The notes under the pieces are model-generated. The model saw only the letters and a list, made by a program, of their open reading frames with translations, was not told the origin of the DNA and did no database searches. Below are positions 11,194 to 22,729 of a DNA stretch of 64,000 bases, in pieces. Every line of letters begins with the position of its first letter. Positions within the stretch are counted from its first letter, which is position 1. The position numbers were made by a program, and so were the translations under genes. The stretch comes from Ciona savignyi (lineage: Eukaryota > Chordata > Ascidiacea > Phlebobranchia > Cionidae): positions 2,378 through 66,377 of the forward strand of contig CH001285.1 of assembly GCA_000149265.1 (NCBI GenBank), written 5' to 3'.

Positions 11194-11658
11194 TTTAGGA
11201 GGCGTTCAACTAATTATTCTCCCTATCTCTCTAATGCAAACTGACCTCACAAAAACGACTGTCACTCAAAATCCAGACATAGGAAGTCTTAGATTTTTTC
11301 ACAATTTAAAATTGAAGCTTGGATCTGCAACCTAAACTCAAAACCCTACAAAATTTTGTTTAAAAATTTTGAGCCCATACCCCCTCGTACATTGGCAACT
11401 TTTTTCCAACAAAACAGCTAGCAGATGCACATTCAACACCTTTATTTTACAAAGCACTGCTCCACGATTACAAAACTTTACAGCTAAACGAGAACACCGA
11501 CGCGCAGCCTAGCACATGCTGCTTTCAACCAAACAAACATTGGGGAATCACCACCATTGTTACTCAGCAAAACACTCGTTAAAAAACAATGACTCATGGA
11601 GGGTACCACTCGTCACATCCTGCCGTTCATAGAGGTCTTAATTGGTTATACGCCATCT
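11194..11658. repeat. Direct repeat, second copy
   Basis: Second copy of the 9919-10384 block; small indels (for example GCAGCCTAGC against GCAGCTCTAGC) show slight divergence. The flanks on both sides differ from the first copy. Confidence 0.85.
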
Positions 11659-11933
11659 ATATTTTCTTTTTTTAACGTTGCAGAATCCGTACTAGTTTAT
11701 ATCTACTAGGCCTTCTCGTATATACAAATGCCAAGACAAATATTAAGCTGTTAGAATGTCTAATTAGAGCTTTCGTTTTTTATATTACTCAGTCAAATAT
11801 AAAACTGTTAGTATGTCTAATCAGGACTCTAATATTAATATTACTTCCTAATTAGAGCTTTTGTGGCAATATTACTCAGTCAAACAATAAACTGTTAAAA
11901 AGTCTAATTAGATCTTTCATGGCAATAATACTT

Positions 11934-12140
11934 TTAGTTAAATAATAAACTGTTCATATGCCTAATCAGCACTTTCGAGTTAGTAGTAGTACCTAGCATA
12001 TCGAGTTGTTTCATTTGGTTCCATCCTCGCCAGCGTCTGCGTATTTCAGCTCTGCGACGACGACTACGACCAAAAGCGTCGGTTTCTTCAGCGGCCAGAA
12101 GCACAAGTGCGAGAAGGAGTACGAATACAGCTTTATTCAT
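11934..12140 (-). CDS. Cationic peptide gene C, acidic tail exon not found
   Basis: On the minus strand an ATG at 12140 directly follows an acceptor (TTTTGCAG). The frame encodes a signal peptide (MNKAVFVLLLALVLLAAEET) and a very basic core (FGRSRRRRAEIRRRWRGWNQ, then MKQLDML), clearly paralogous to genes A and B. At the place where A has its intron donor there is only a weak GGTACT, and no acidic exon is seen downstream, so the frame runs on to a stop at 11934 (68 residues as read). A 5' UTR intron (donor AAGGTAAGTT near 12202, acceptor at the ATG) is shared with gene D. It may be expressed without the propiece or be decaying. Confidence 0.6.
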   Translation of the reverse strand: MNKAVFVLLLALVLLAAEETDAFGRSRRRRAEIRRRWRGWNQMKQLDMLGTTTNSKVLIRHMNSLLFN

Positions 12141-12997
12141 CTGCAAAATTCATCGTTGTCATCAAAACAGCTTCTGTTGACGAAAATCAAAAAACTTACC
12201 TTAGCAGTATTCTTTCAAGTAAGCTAATTCAAAGTTCGATTGAGAGCTGGGATTTATACCAGAAATGCGTTTTTTTCTTATTTCGAAAAACCTTCTCTTT
12301 GATTTGACTACTCGGAAAGTTCTCTCACATTGCAGGAAACGTATATGCTGGATTGAGCAGATTGGATTGTTGGTGATAGTGTCTTTGTGCAAAAGACCAA
12401 CGTAGATTTTAAACAAACAAGATTTTTTGATTTTTTTTGTGTGGCGTTTGGCGTTGCTTGTACATAAAACATAGAACATGCATGTCTAAACCACAAGTTT
12501 AAGGCAGCGTTGTGAACACATGCACATAGGCAAGGCATGTAAGTGCTGTAATGGGATTAATAACAACTTCAGCAATATATCAATAAAACTTTATGTAACA
12601 TGTGTGTATAACGTTTTCAGTTCACATCGTTTGATGCTGTTGGTGCGCCGTCCTGATTTGCCCCTGATATTAGATCGGGTGTCCAAGGTCGTGACGTCAG
12701 AACTCGCCTCTATTTATTGCCTCGTTTCCTCGTTTTTTTTCTTTTTATTGTGTTAGTACCGAACCACTGAATTTATGTTAGTACCGAAACGCTTTATACT
12801 GAATCTAACGTTACTTAACTGTAAGCTAATCAATTGGATAAGTTTTATGTTAACCTTTCAAGCACTGATTTACTGATGATATTTTGATTGTATTTAATTA
12901 ATTTATAAAAAACCGCCATTAAAGACAGTAAAATAATTGTGCGCGTTTAAGCTGATTAAAGACGGACATTCGCGTTAATAGACATTAACGCAACCCT
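12141..12997. repeat. Inverted repeat arm 1 (promoter side of gene C)
   Basis: Together with 14230-14700 this forms a broken inverted duplication placing peptide genes C and D head-to-head. Matching pieces are 12141-12390 against 14440-14695 and about 12830-12997 against 14230-14400. The 12390-12830 part is present only in this arm. Splice signals of the 5' UTR intron are conserved in both arms. Confidence 0.75.
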
Positions 12998-14229
12998 ACT
13001 GTAATTCTGGGCGGAGTGCAGGTCTCCCACAAGAAAGAATAAACACTTTATAATACAAAAGCTACGTGGCAAGTAAGCGACACGAGATATGTGGCAACTG
13101 AAACAATTTGGATATTTTGTGTATCAGCTGCACGATTGAAAGTTTTAAAACACGAAACAATTTTTACATCTAATCCATTATTTGCTTTTTGTCTGGCCAG
13201 ATAGATAGATTAATAGGTTAGCAAACCACTGTAATATATCTGGTATTTTGAAAGTGGCCATAATGTGATAACATCACTTGTATTTTCCTATTCACGAAGG
13301 TAAAACATAAATATTATGTAGACAAAGAGGGTTGTTGCTTTTGTAATATAGGGTTTAAATCGATCAATAGCGCCCTCTTGCGGTTATCATCTTTTAAGAT
13401 AGAGACAAGTTTATTCTATCCTGTATATAACGTTGTAATTTGTCCTTTTGCAGCGTGACAAATTTACTGTAAGATTAGACACGCATGTTTGTTATATTGG
13501 ATACGAGCAACGAAGCTCACAACTGTTAACATATAACTGTTGCGAAAGCATACTCTGGTGATGCCTAAAGCCCAGTGCACACCGAGGCTTGGGCTTAATT
13601 TTCAAGCAAGATGTGAATTTACTGGAGCACATTTTCATGTGTGTGACATGACACAATGAAACAAACAAAGAATTCAGCTCAAGCGCCCTTCATCCAGACT
13701 CAGTGTAGACACGGCTTTAACTTGGCACCGCAGTGAAACTTTACTGTTCATTGGACAATTACGTTTGGTATTTTGCGTTGAGACTTTAGCACCAACAAAA
13801 CATCAGCTCAATTCTTGCAATGATTTGAAGACGTGTTTAGTATACAATGGAAGTCGGAGGAAGTAATAACAATATCGTAATGCGACGAGTGTATTGCTTG
13901 TGCGATGTTTACACAAGTTACAGCGCTCTCTGCACTATGGTTGGCCATAGATGTCATAATTCAGTAAAATCAGCGCGATGCTAATTTTAGTGCGCGTATT
14001 CAATTTAGCAGCGCTCTGGTAATCTTTCACCTAGCCAAAAGTGTCACAATTCGCCTCTTTACGCCATTATGCGGCAAAATTTTCAACGCGTTCACAAGTT
14101 GAGTACGCGTTCCTAAATTACCATCGCGCACTTAACTTGCTGACAAAAACATCGACCGTCGTTGGCCATCAGTTTCACAATTCAGTAAAATCAGCGACCT
14201 GCAACTCCACACACAATCACACTAGGGTT
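12998..14229. other. Centre of the inverted duplication, no gene seen
   Basis: The sequence contains a likely small MITE (about 13566-13720, ends TAAAGCC / GGCTTTA with CAGTG-type inner repeats). There are also two diverged copies of a motif GTTGGCCAT ... ATTCAGTAAAATCAGCG (about 13940 and 14160). No coding exon is recognised. Confidence 0.45.
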
Positions 14230-14700
14230 GTGTTAATGTCTATTAACGCGAATGTCTGTCTTTTATCCGCTTAAACGCGCACAATTCTTTTACTGTCTTT
14301 AATGGGCGGTTTTCTATAAATAAATTAAATACAATCAAAATATCGTCAGTAAATCAGTGCTTAAAAGGTTAACATAAAACTTACCAACTGTTTGCTTGTA
14401 GGTAACTAACGAGATTCGGTAGCAAATATCATTAGATTTTGCATAAACACACTATCACCAACAAACCAATCTGCTCAATCCAGGATATACGTTTCCTGCA
14501 AAGTAAGAGCACTTGCTGAGTAGTCAAATCAAATAGAAGTTATTTCGTAATAAGAAAAAAACGCAAAACGCATATCTGATATAAATTCCAGCTCTTAATC
14601 AAACAAATTTATCTTTCTTAAAAGAATACTACAAAGGTAAGTTTGTTGATTTTCGTCAACAGAAGCTGTTTTGATGACAACGATGAATTTTACAGATGAA
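14230..14700. repeat. Inverted repeat arm 2 (promoter side of gene D)
   Basis: Reverse-complement counterpart of 12141-12997 without the central insert. It includes the 5' UTR donor AAGGTAAGTT near 14631 and an acceptor TTTTACAG at the ATG of gene D. Confidence 0.75.
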
Positions 14701-14836
14701 TAAAGCTGTTTTCGTACTCCTTCTTGCAATTGTGCGTCTGGCCGCGAATGAATATCACACTGGGATATGGAATACAAAGCAACAACAACAAAGCGATTCA
14801 GGGTCGTTGAATCAAAAGCAACAAAGATTATTTTAA
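14696..14836 (+). pseudogene. Cationic peptide gene D: signal peptide retained, core lost
   Basis: The ATG follows a conserved acceptor and the first 18 codons (MNKAVFVLLLAIVRLAAN) match gene C. The frame then departs to an unrelated Gln/Ser-rich tail (NTKQQQQSDSGSLNQKQQRL) and stops after 46 residues. The arginine-rich core and acidic tail are gone, and a CGACAT repeat begins shortly downstream (about 14860). Most likely a truncated copy; it could still encode a secreted peptide. Confidence 0.6.
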
Positions 14837-14859
14837 AAAATGTTAGTCGATGAGGCCAA

Positions 14860-16008
14860 TATTCGGCATGGCATGTCACCCCGACATCTACCGAAAGGAA
14901 TAATGGAATTGCAATGAAACGTGGTGATCTATTAGACAACATGGTTTAGATATGCAGAAACCAAAACTTTTGGTGATAAATCCACGGGAATTTCCATGGG
15001 ACGTTAAAAATTAAATCGGTATTTTTTCTAAAAAATAGCTTTTTTTGGGCATAGCGCTTTAACGGCTGCTCTAAAGTTGATCAGATTTGGTGAATTGTTA
15101 GACCATTAGACACTCTGTGCCAATTAAGAAAGAAAACATTTACCACCTGTTTAACCACCACTATTTTCAAAACACATGTTGTATGCCATATATTTATGCT
15201 GCGGTGTCCCTAGCCACAATTTGTATTTTATACACCGAGTATGTATATTTTGTTTCTGCAAGCATAAACGCATGGGTTCCATAGTTATTGAACCGAACTG
15301 CTTTTCCATGTGTTGTTAAAAAAGAATAACCGTCTATATTTTGCGAACATTTTATCACGAATGTTTTAAATTAAAGCTTTTTTTCATGCGCTGAGGTGAA
15401 ATGAAGCTAACATTCCAAAGCAGCCCGATTTAGTTTTTCATGGTTTCAGGGAATTCCCTAGTAGACAAGTTTCTGTTTTTATCTGAATTGTCTCCTTGTT
15501 GGAGATGTCAGTGCGATATGCCATACATGTCACAATCAAAAATCAGGAACATATCTACGTTTTTAAGGGAATTACGCTAAGTAAATGTTTTCTTTCTTTT
15601 AATTGGCCTAGAGTGTTTATTAGTCTAACATTTCATCAAATCTTATCAAAATTAGAGCAGCTGTTCAAGCGCTATGCCCCAAAAAGCTAATTTATTAGGA
15701 AAAAACGTTTTAGTTTCTGCATATCTAGAACATGTTATCTTACAAATGTCAAATTTTTATTGCGATTCCATTACTCCGTTAGGCAGATGTCGGGCGACAT
15801 GCCATGCCTGTCACAATCATCATTTGGGAACAAAATCTTATTTTTAGGGTATTTCCCTAGGTATTTTTTTTATTTCTTTTAGTTGTTAAATTAGTGACTA
15901 ATGCACTTACATTCCACCAAATTTGATGTATATTGTAACCGCCGTTCAAGCGCTATACCCAAAAAATCAAACTTTTTTGAAAAAAAAACGTTTTGGTTTT
16001 TAACGTCC
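14860..16008. repeat. CGACAT-palindrome repeat units, mixed orientation
   Basis: Plus-oriented unit at about 14867-15400 with its terminal module, followed by minus-oriented units (15420-16008). The minus-oriented unit ends exactly against the truncated terminal exon of the Prospero-like gene at about 16009. Confidence 0.7.
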
Positions 16009-16143
16009 CATTTTCTTCCATCCACTTTCTAGATTAGATCATTGTTGCGTTGAATGATGCTGACGAATTCCCGCAGTGCAGTTGTCGTTACTTCAAGGAA
16101 GCCCCATGGAACCTGTTATCAAGAGTAATTTGGGCTTAAAATA

Positions 16144-16617
16144 NNNNNNNNNNNNNNNNNNNNNNNNNNNNNNNNNNNNNNNNNNNNNNNNNNNNNNNNN
16201 NNNNNNNNNNNNNNNNNNNNNNNNNNNNNNNNNNNNNNNNNNNNNNNNNNNNNNNNNNNNNNNNNNNNNNNNNNNNNNNNNNNNNNNNNNNNNNNNNNNN
16301 NNNNNNNNNNNNNNNNNNNNNNNNNNNNNNNNNNNNNNNNNNNNNNNNNNNNNNNNNNNNNNNNNNNNNNNNNNNNNNNNNNNNNNNNNNNNNNNNNNNN
16401 NNNNNNNNNNNNNNNNNNNNNNNNNNNNNNNNNNNNNNNNNNNNNNNNNNNNNNNNNNNNNNNNNNNNNNNNNNNNNNNNNNNNNNNNNNNNNNNNNNNN
16501 NNNNNNNNNNNNNNNNNNNNNNNNNNNNNNNNNNNNNNNNNNNNNNNNNNNNNNNNNNNNNNNNNNNNNNNNNNNNNNNNNNNNNNNNNNNNNNNNNNNN
16601 NNNNNNNNNNNNNNNNN
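16144..16617. other. Assembly gap (474 N)
   Basis: Run of undetermined bases inside the second intron of the Prospero-like remnant. It is flanked on the right (16620-16710, minus strand) by a B-box-like AGTTCGAACCC, suggesting a tRNA-like repeat at the gap edge. Confidence 0.99.
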
Positions 16618-17317
16618 ACTACAATACAAAAACGATCCGAGTAACGATCCCAGCGTGGGTTCGAACTGGCCCGGTTAAAAAAACGCAGGGGCGTAACCAC
16701 ACGACTGATATTTCTACAGTTTTTTTTTAACAAATTTAAACCATTGAATTTGAAAGTCTAATAATGTGCTAAATGTGTTATTACTTGGAAGTCGTTGCTT
16801 TTGTTATAATGAATGTTAAGAACGTGAAAATAACTCGGAGTCCCGGTCGACTACAAGTTCAGTTGTTTCTTTGACACCGTTACATACAGCTTCACGGGCA
16901 AAACGTTCAATCTGCATGTAGTAGAATTCTCTGAAGTTGCTGAACCATTTGATCAGTTGTGACGTTGTCGAGCGAGAAAACTGCAAAATATACAATTAAT
17001 CTTGGTCCACACACTAAATGACTTTGTTTTTGTATATGTTCGCACATCACACACAATCTTTCAACACAACATTTTTTTATTTAAAACTGCAACAAAAACT
17101 ATAAAACAAACAAGAATTTGTCCCACAGCATGGCTTTAACAGTTGCGAATGCAAGCGGTCCTGTTGTAATTACAGTCATGGATGAATGGGTCATTTTTAC
17201 CTTGCTAGTGCGGGAATAACTTTAAAGGATTTATTCAGGGATAAATAAAGCCCAAGGTAAAGTTGCTGAGCTATTGCAGTGTTGTATTTTATTGAAACGC
17301 TGCTTCAGTTGTAGTAC

Positions 17318-18408
17318 AATTAAAACTCTTTCCGTCCCAACTCGCCATATATCGCGAGTTGGTGGGAAAACATGGTATCCCGCCTGTACATAAATGGGTG
17401 CAAATCTAAAAAACGATTTCTCCGCAATGGTAATGGTAGAGACCTCAGCTATGGCTCATTCGATCAAGGAAACCCTATATTTTATTCTCTGTAATTTTCG
17501 TGGAGAAATATTAAAAATGCGAGGAGTGATAGCCTTTCTTTTTCAAGGCTTCGCCTCTTATTTCTATCGATTTTACACGAATTTACAAGTGACTAACTCA
17601 GCCAATAGGAGTCGCGTTAACTTGCGGAGAAGCTCTTTTTGTCAAGCAAGTCTTTCTTTACATTCTCTGTGAATTTCGTGCCGTTGAGAAAAAAAGGAGA
17701 GCGTTGGTGACGTTTTTGCAGCAGGCGTTTATGCTTCGTGTTCACCAAAGCATGAATCCAGCTGGGCCTGCTGAGCGCACGATAAAGAAAAAGGCGGCGA
17801 GACTAGCTAGTTCGGTGTGCCCTGCTTTGAAGAATATTGGATATAGTATTTGTGTTTGTTTGCTTTTGTATGCCCTTTTTACACTTCCTTCACTGTTCTT
17901 ATTTATACTTTTTACTATTTTAGTTCTACAAAACTAAAAACTTCAATGCGTTTTGGTTCAATTTTTCATAATATAGTTAGAATTAAGGAAAATTTCAATT
18001 AGGAATAGTAAAAAAACTACTGAAGATACAAATACAGTTCAAATTTTCCTGAGTACAAAAACTATTAGACAATCTACATTCCAATTTTCATATCATTTGG
18101 GCATACCAATAATTAGTGAGTATTTCGTTTGTCAGTGCACCTCAAAATTTTCAAAGTCGAGCAGAATTTTCTTTACATAAAAAGTGGTGTTCACTAAAGT
18201 TTACATAATATATTCTTTATTAGAGGTAGATTTTAGCTGTGCGGTTTGTTTAAAAGAGGGATAAATTATCTTTCCAACCATACTAAATATTAAAACATAG
18301 CATAAATTTGAGAAAAACTGTGCTAATTTGAAAATGACCAAAAATTGTAAAAAACACTGCGGGACAGCATGTTTAAATTAATGCATTTGGCCGGGAGTAA
18401 AAGAGCTA
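17318..18408. mobile_element. Degenerate DNA transposon with imperfect TIRs, possibly piggyBac-like
   Basis: The left end reads TTAAAACTCTTTCCGTCCC ... AACATGGTATCCCGC. The right end, as reverse complement, reads TTAGCTCTTTTACTCCC ... AACATGCTGTCCCGC, so the two ends are imperfect inverted repeats. A TTAA-like flank is seen on the left only. An open frame at 17704-17937 with a hydrophobic C-terminus lies inside, but I do not recognise a transposase. It sits in the first intron of the Prospero-like remnant. Confidence 0.45.
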
Positions 18409-19484
18409 ATTATTCCAACCCATGATTCCTTTTAAGTAACAACGTAACCAACTTGTTTAATGATACAACTTTCGGCTAAAAGGCAACGAACGCATTAACC
18501 TACAAAACCGTGCGACAAAACGGAGATTCGTTCGACTTGTGGTGTAAATATAATATTTTTGACACCGTGTTATTCATAACTTACACTTATGTATAACCTT
18601 TTTACGTAGATAGATTATATTTACGTGTTTTTAATAGGATACAGATACATGACATTTTTCCTAGTGTGCAAATATACGGTATCCTGCGAAAGGGTATTAG
18701 CTGCAATGATATGAGCTGTACGAAAAGAGCATAGGTGAGAATGTTCAGGTAAGGTCCGTTAAATTAAGTTCCTGGCGACTATGTTGTGACCAGTTTCAAA
18801 CACAGCCCTTTAAACATAGCTCAATATACGGTTAACGGTTATAAGGGTGTTACTCATACACAGTTAGAATGTAAAAAACAGTCAAAAAGGCGTATTTAAA
18901 AGCATATTACGCGTCAAAGTCTAGTCCGATAAAAAAAAAGCAAAGGCACTCGTTAAAGATTCCTTTAAAATTACATTAGCAAATATGATCACATGACACA
19001 CGGTTGGTATGAGCATGTTTCCTGGTTTAAAATTCACCTGCACGTCGCTGAAATACGATTTCAATGTTGTCACGCATGGGTAGCGCGCGAAGAAAAACAT
19101 CAACTTAGATTTCTTGAGGTGCTGGGCGGTCAAACCAACCCGTGCGACATATAGTTAAGGAAGATATCGTTTTGTTGGTAATTGACCATGTTCAACAATT
19201 TACTATAAAACATGTTATAAATATAACATTGTTAAAGGATATTATCATATATTGCTCAGTATTTGCTGGTCCAAACTGAAAAGAGTTGTCTGTATTCTTC
19301 TGAAGCATCTTACCATTATGTATATCTACAAAAAATAGATTTTATTCGATAAGGTAATTTTTACATTAATAAATACAGAAAACCATTTGTATTATTAATA
19401 ACTTATCGAAATACATCATTCGTCCGGACGAATTATAGCTTTGTAAATTACTTTGGGATGTAAAATAGCTTAATCAGTGGGCTA

Positions 19485-19735
19485 GTGCTTCTTTTTCAAC
19501 GTTGTAGAATCGAAACTGGTCGCTCGCGAGTTGGTCCTTGGATAAGACTCTTTTTAACTGTAATTTCGGAATAATGGATTTTATTAAATTAAAAAAACGA
19601 TTCTATTATACACAACACATTGCACTATAGTTTAGGAAACCCTTCGGTGAGCGCGAGGTAAACCTTACGAATGCCGTTTAAAATTGCCCTTGTGTTTTTT
19701 CCGTTGATGTGGATAAAACATAAATATGAAAAAAA
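19485..19735 (+). mobile_element. SINE, diverged copy
   Basis: The body motifs of the tRNA-derived SINE are recognisable in plus orientation (GAAACTGGTCGCT, GTTGGTCCTTGGATAAG, ACACAACACATTGCACTATAG, GGTGAGCGCGAGGTAA). There are many changes and the head is worn. Confidence 0.55.
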
Positions 19736-19739
19736 GGTC

Positions 19740-22720
19740 TTTTTTTCTCTCTTTATAAAGACTATTGAGTTAAAATCAATTATAATTAAGTTAAGTTAGG
19801 CTAAACCAAATTTACAATAATAAAGTCACAAAAAGTGAGAAGGAGCAAAGCGCGGTAAAACTAAAGGAAAGTGTTGGTTGCAAGTATCAATGCATATAAT
19901 GCATTTTGCTTTTTTTGTGCTATATTATCACCCACTACTTAACGTGAGTATGCCATATATAGAATTGGAAAATCAGTGGGTATTAAAAACTATATTAGAG
20001 AAAGCATATATTTATATTCTCCGTAACTCAGGCAATCAATCAGTAAGGTATTGCATTGTGCAAGTGTAACGTGAATGGCATTGGCGAGATGGGTAAAATG
20101 CTTATATTCTTCAGTTGGTGTAATACAATACCTTGCCAATCACTGTGTTTGTTGTTCGTTGATCCGAGTCCGTTCTTCTCCATGTGACCGTGGAATGTGG
20201 ATTGTAACGTGTGACTGCTTGTTTCGGGTGCTCGACTCGTATTTAGCTGAGTGGTCGGGCACACAGCAATGCCTGCCAGACGGTATTCGTTGTAGACCGG
20301 TCCTGTCGGTCGCCTGGTAATTGAACTCGTGACTGGTGGTGTCGTCAGGTCAAGAGTGTCGCTTGATAAGAGCTGGATTCTCCAACCTTTGCTTTCCATG
20401 CGTTCATCTGCCGATTTTTCATTGGTAGGATGGCCAGGTCGTGTTACCAGGGACATCGCCTCCGTTTGAATGCTACGTTGCAAGAGTTGTTAGGAAATTA
20501 TATTAAAAATGAACTCTTTACCTCTAAGTCGGGGTGTAACGGAGGTGATTAATCTAGGACAAAATTGTCGTAGCTAGTCGGTCATTTGTAATTGTGATAT
20601 AGATCACAGAGGTGACATTTAAAAAAAATAAATTTAGTAACGTCACCGTCTGCGGTCGGTTGAACCCAAGCATAACGTCGCGGAAATTCTAGAATCCAAG
20701 TCACGTATCTTACTTTGCGAACCCAGATCACGTTCAAATGAATGCTCTGATGACTTCGATGGCAAGATAAACGTACGAACATTCCATTCAACATAAAAAC
20801 GAATGCGTTTGTTTTGAAGTTTTTTTCGATATTTTAAACCTTAGAAATCGCAATATTAAAGTTTTGGAATAAACAAAAACTACAGAAGAATCTTAAACTA
20901 CTATACGATATATAAAGTAACATCTTTATTATAGCTATAGTGGCTACAATATTTGCCATCCTGCTACAAAAAGGGCAGGAAAGATATTCCATTATAAAAA
21001 TCGCATCCTTACAGATGATTTTAGCGGGTAAAATTGGGAAATACAATCCCAAATGATTTTTATTATGATTTATGCAGATGATTTTTATTAGAAAGTTAGA
21101 AAATTAATTTCCAAATATTAGTTTACCATAAAAAAAGTTTATCTTTATTTTCCGATTTTTTTTTATTTATTTTATCATTTTCGCTGTTTAGTGTACGATT
21201 TTAGTGTTTTACGTTATCCTTTTACCACCAGGGGGTTTTGTTTTCCGCATGACTTTAAGATTCACTGGCCAACCCTTCCAAAGATAATTTCCCATTTGCA
21301 TCGTTTGGTAGAGGACCATATTATTCGTGTCTGTACTATTGTAATTTTAAGACAAGGTAAATTTTCATTCCCATTTTTAGCATAATTCTTGCTGTAGCGA
21401 TTGGAACCAGGAGATATTTTCTCGTTGATTCGGGAATAAGCCCATCCGTATTGTTACATGCTGTGATTAGGCTGGATACGCTGGAAGGAACGTTGGGGAA
21501 CAGGATGACATCAAGCTGAGGTTTTCACTTAGTTCTTACAGTTGACCTGACAAGACTTGTTTCACTTATATTTTAAAACTATTGTTAAATAAAAGGTTAA
21601 TGGAATGTCAATAATAAAATAAAGCGACTAAAGATCCTATATTTTCTCCCTACAAGGATATTTGGAGAAGTTACTGAATAAATGGGGTGTACTGTAAGCT
21701 CCGTGGACAAAATCCCGTTTACACAGTTAGCTCACTTCCACGAGTTATTGGGAAACATTTAGCATGCCAGAGACGTCTCGACTAAAAACAGGCAGATATT
21801 TAAGCTGCTGCGGTTGGACCCAAGGAATATTCGCGATTATCATCATTAAACATGAGAAAATGGGAAAATTAAACTAAAGTTCTTTAATGGATTGACATAT
21901 GATTTTTGATGACAATATAGCTAAAATGTTTGTTTTGAATTAGAATTGCAGACTTTGAAATATACTGCTATGTTATACTTTGTATATGTTTGAGAAAATG
22001 TTGTCTTGCTTTGTTACAGGCATTTTCTATTTTTTATCGCCATGTGAGAAAAAACCTACTGAACAATTTAAATTAACCCTTTTTCTAATTATTGCAATAT
22101 ATTAACAAACCGAAAATCTAACCACGCTTTATCCTTACCAGAAAAATAGGCAGTGTATATTTAAGTCAGTAAGGAAAAGTTAGCCAGATACCGATAAGCG
22201 AATTTGTGGGATAAGGTAAATTAGTGGGATAAGCTAAATTATCTCATTAAACCACCAGACTGATCTGTCGGAAGGTCGAATAAATGAGATATGGTCGAAT
22301 AAATCGATAAGTTCAAAATTTCGTGCATATCGTGAAAAGTATAAAATGGGATATGTTTTATGGTTTTTAATTTGTACGGCCGAAAAACTTGATAGGTTAG
22401 TGGGGAGCGAACACCGAGTTCGTTGTAGCGAAATTATACCGCAAATGCGCTAATCTCTCAGATTTCGCAAAAGATGATTTTTCATAAAGCGGTTAAAGAT
22501 TATGATTCGATAGATAGCGGTGAAACCTTTTAGAATTTAAAATAAATAAGAAATACATACTTAATGTCAGTGTTCAGTTTGGATTATGCTTTTTTTCCCT
22601 TGTTAGTTAGAGTAATGAAGCAAAGAGCGATTGTTAATAATACTACAAGAAGGTAAAACAGCAAAACCATAATAGTTGAAATAAGTCCATATAAAAGCAC
22701 ACACGAATAAAACTATACAT
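19740..22720. other. No gene recognised; one tRNA-like repeat fragment
   Basis: AT-rich sequence. At about 20225-20345 a segment looks like a tRNA-derived repeat (GCTGAGTGGTCGGGC as A-box region, TTGAACTCGTGAC as B-box region). It accounts for much of a long minus-strand open frame at 20040-20483, which I therefore do not call a gene. No exon with recognisable domain was found on either strand. Confidence 0.4.
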
Positions 22721-22729
22721 TGTCAACCA

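Larger units (their letters stand above)
16009..19133 (-). pseudogene. Prospero/Prox-like homeodomain gene remnant
   Basis: Three minus-strand segments together give most of a homeo-Prospero domain, the DNA-binding part of Prospero/Prox transcription factors. Segment 1, 19133-19038: LTAQHLKKSKLMFFFARYP ... KSYFSDVQ, ending at donor CAG/GTGAAT. Segment 2, 16980-16785: acceptor TTTGCAG, then TSQLIKWFSNFREFYY, FAREAV, RDSEL, HYNKSNDFQ, donor CAA/GTAATA. Segment 3, 16112-16009: acceptor AACAG, then VPWGFLEVTTTALREFV. Intron phases agree at both joins. Segment 2 has a 1-base excess in a T run (about 16828-16831), which shifts frame. Segment 3 has an in-frame TAG and is cut off at the WKK position by the CGACAT repeat; the last part of the domain is missing. 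No acceptor or N-terminal exon was found upstream. Homology is secure; pseudogene status could be partly sequencing error. Confidence 0.8.

Noticed and set aside
16076..16678. Long open frames across the N run
   Set aside because: They are artefacts of translating undetermined bases.
16620..16710. Possible tRNA gene next to the gap (TTCGAAC motif)
   Set aside because: The T-arm bases do not pair properly and the 5' half is missing or inside the gap; more likely a tRNA-derived repeat.
17130..17219. 29-codon frame starting with an ATG (MALTVANASGP)
   Set aside because: Too short and without homologues, signal peptide or repeat in the window to support it.
20040..20483. 147-codon minus-strand open frame
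   Set aside because: Much of it overlaps a tRNA-like repeat segment, codon composition is low-complexity, and no domain or splice sites support it. I considered it as an N-terminal exon of the Prospero-like gene but found no usable donor.
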